A stretch of DNA of 64,000 nt from Psychrobacter immobilis (GTDB lineage: Bacteria > Pseudomonadota > Gammaproteobacteria > Pseudomonadales > Moraxellaceae): positions 62,001 to 126,000 of the forward strand of contig NZ_CAJGZQ010000001.1 of the NCBI RefSeq assembly GCF_904846185.1, read 5' to 3'. Shown piece after piece: positions 63,819-64,000 of the stretch. The notes under the pieces are model-generated. The model saw nothing but the letters and a program-made list of their open reading frames with translations. It made no database searches and was not told the DNA's origin. Numbering within the stretch: position 1 is the first letter of the stretch; each line of letters starts with the position of its first letter. The position numbers and the translations under genes are program-made.

Positions 63819-63855
63819 GATCGGCGGGAGACCATCCCGCATTCTGTGTAACTGC
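63819..63855 (-). mobile_element. Terminal inverted repeat of an IS256-type element
   Basis: Just beyond the transposase stop the minus strand reads GGCAGTTACACAGAATGCGG, then GATGGTCTCCCGCCG. The same block, in the other orientation, is at 58271-58308. It is taken as the IS right end. Confidence 0.65.
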
Positions 63856-63858
63856 CCT

Positions 63859-64000
63859 TTAGATTAAATGCCTGGTGATACGGTCGTCGAACATAATCAT
63901 AAAACGATTCAGAGCAGACGTCCAGTTACGGATTGGCATCGACCACCTTGACGATGCCTGCTGGGTTGCTAAGTACACCACTTTGAATGCTGCCTGATCA
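63859..64000 (-). CDS. IS256-family transposase, C-terminal 46 residues only
   Basis: The frame runs from the right window edge to a TAA at 63859 and reads DQAAFKVVYLATQQASSRW, SMPIRNWTSALNRF and MIMFDDRITRHLI. This is the standard end of mutator/IS256-family transposases. The 5' part is outside the window, so completeness cannot be judged. Confidence 0.88.
   Translation of the reverse strand, partial: DQAAFKVVYLATQQASSRWSMPIRNWTSALNRFMIMFDDRITRHLI

Overview
The window is chromosomal DNA of a Psychrobacter-like gammaproteobacterium (Moraxellaceae). The evidence is a response regulator and kinase of the Acinetobacter BfmR/BfmS type, the lgt-thyA-folA, rpsP-rimM-trmD-rplS and atpIBEFHAGDC gene orders, moderately AT-rich DNA, and many cold-adapted, Asn/Gln-rich marine-type proteins. 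No computation was run. All calls come from reading the sequence and the translated frames.

Region 1-45.6 kb is ordinary core genome. It holds a truncated alcohol dehydrogenase, an NRDE (TANGO2-like) protein, a MuiA-like secreted protein, lgt, thyA, folA, a TonB-C lipoprotein, uvrC, a DUF3360-like permease, a hotdog protein, the rpsP-rimM-trmD-rplS operon, an EnvZ-like kinase, bfmRS, the F1Fo ATP synthase operon, and the zinc uptake regulon (znuA divergent from zur-znuC-znuB, with a perfect Zur-type palindrome between them). It continues with cpdA, dksA-gluQ, murD-ftsW, a SulP transporter with a stress protein, the PII-Amt ammonium pair, and a secreted nuclease.

Region 45.7-about 55 kb is an integrated element next to an intact tRNA-Ser(GGA) gene. 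It has a P4-type tyrosine integrase preceded by an array of TTGGTCTA-type repeats, an orphan AT-rich 493-residue protein with a probable ribbon-helix-helix segment, an inovirus Gp2-like HUH-type replication protein preceded by a cluster of inverted repeats, a zinc-ribbon membrane protein, a DUF932 protein, a YqaJ-type exonuclease, a cysteine-rich recombination-associated protein, and an AlpA regulator with direct repeats upstream. Most genes here are followed by their own intrinsic terminator. No capsid, tail, conjugation or partition genes are visible, so it looks like a small satellite or replicon-type integrative element. This is the best candidate for an undescribed system in the window.

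Region 55-64 kb is accessory. It contains a LysR regulator divergent from a glutathionyl-hydroquinone-reductase-like gene, an extradiol dioxygenase and a short-chain dehydrogenase that has been cut off by an IS end. A patatin phospholipase, a zinc peptidase and a type I restriction HsdR subunit without visible HsdM or HsdS follow, and the window ends in the 3' end of an IS256-family transposase. Two related IS ends in opposite orientation bracket the 58.3-63.8 kb segment.
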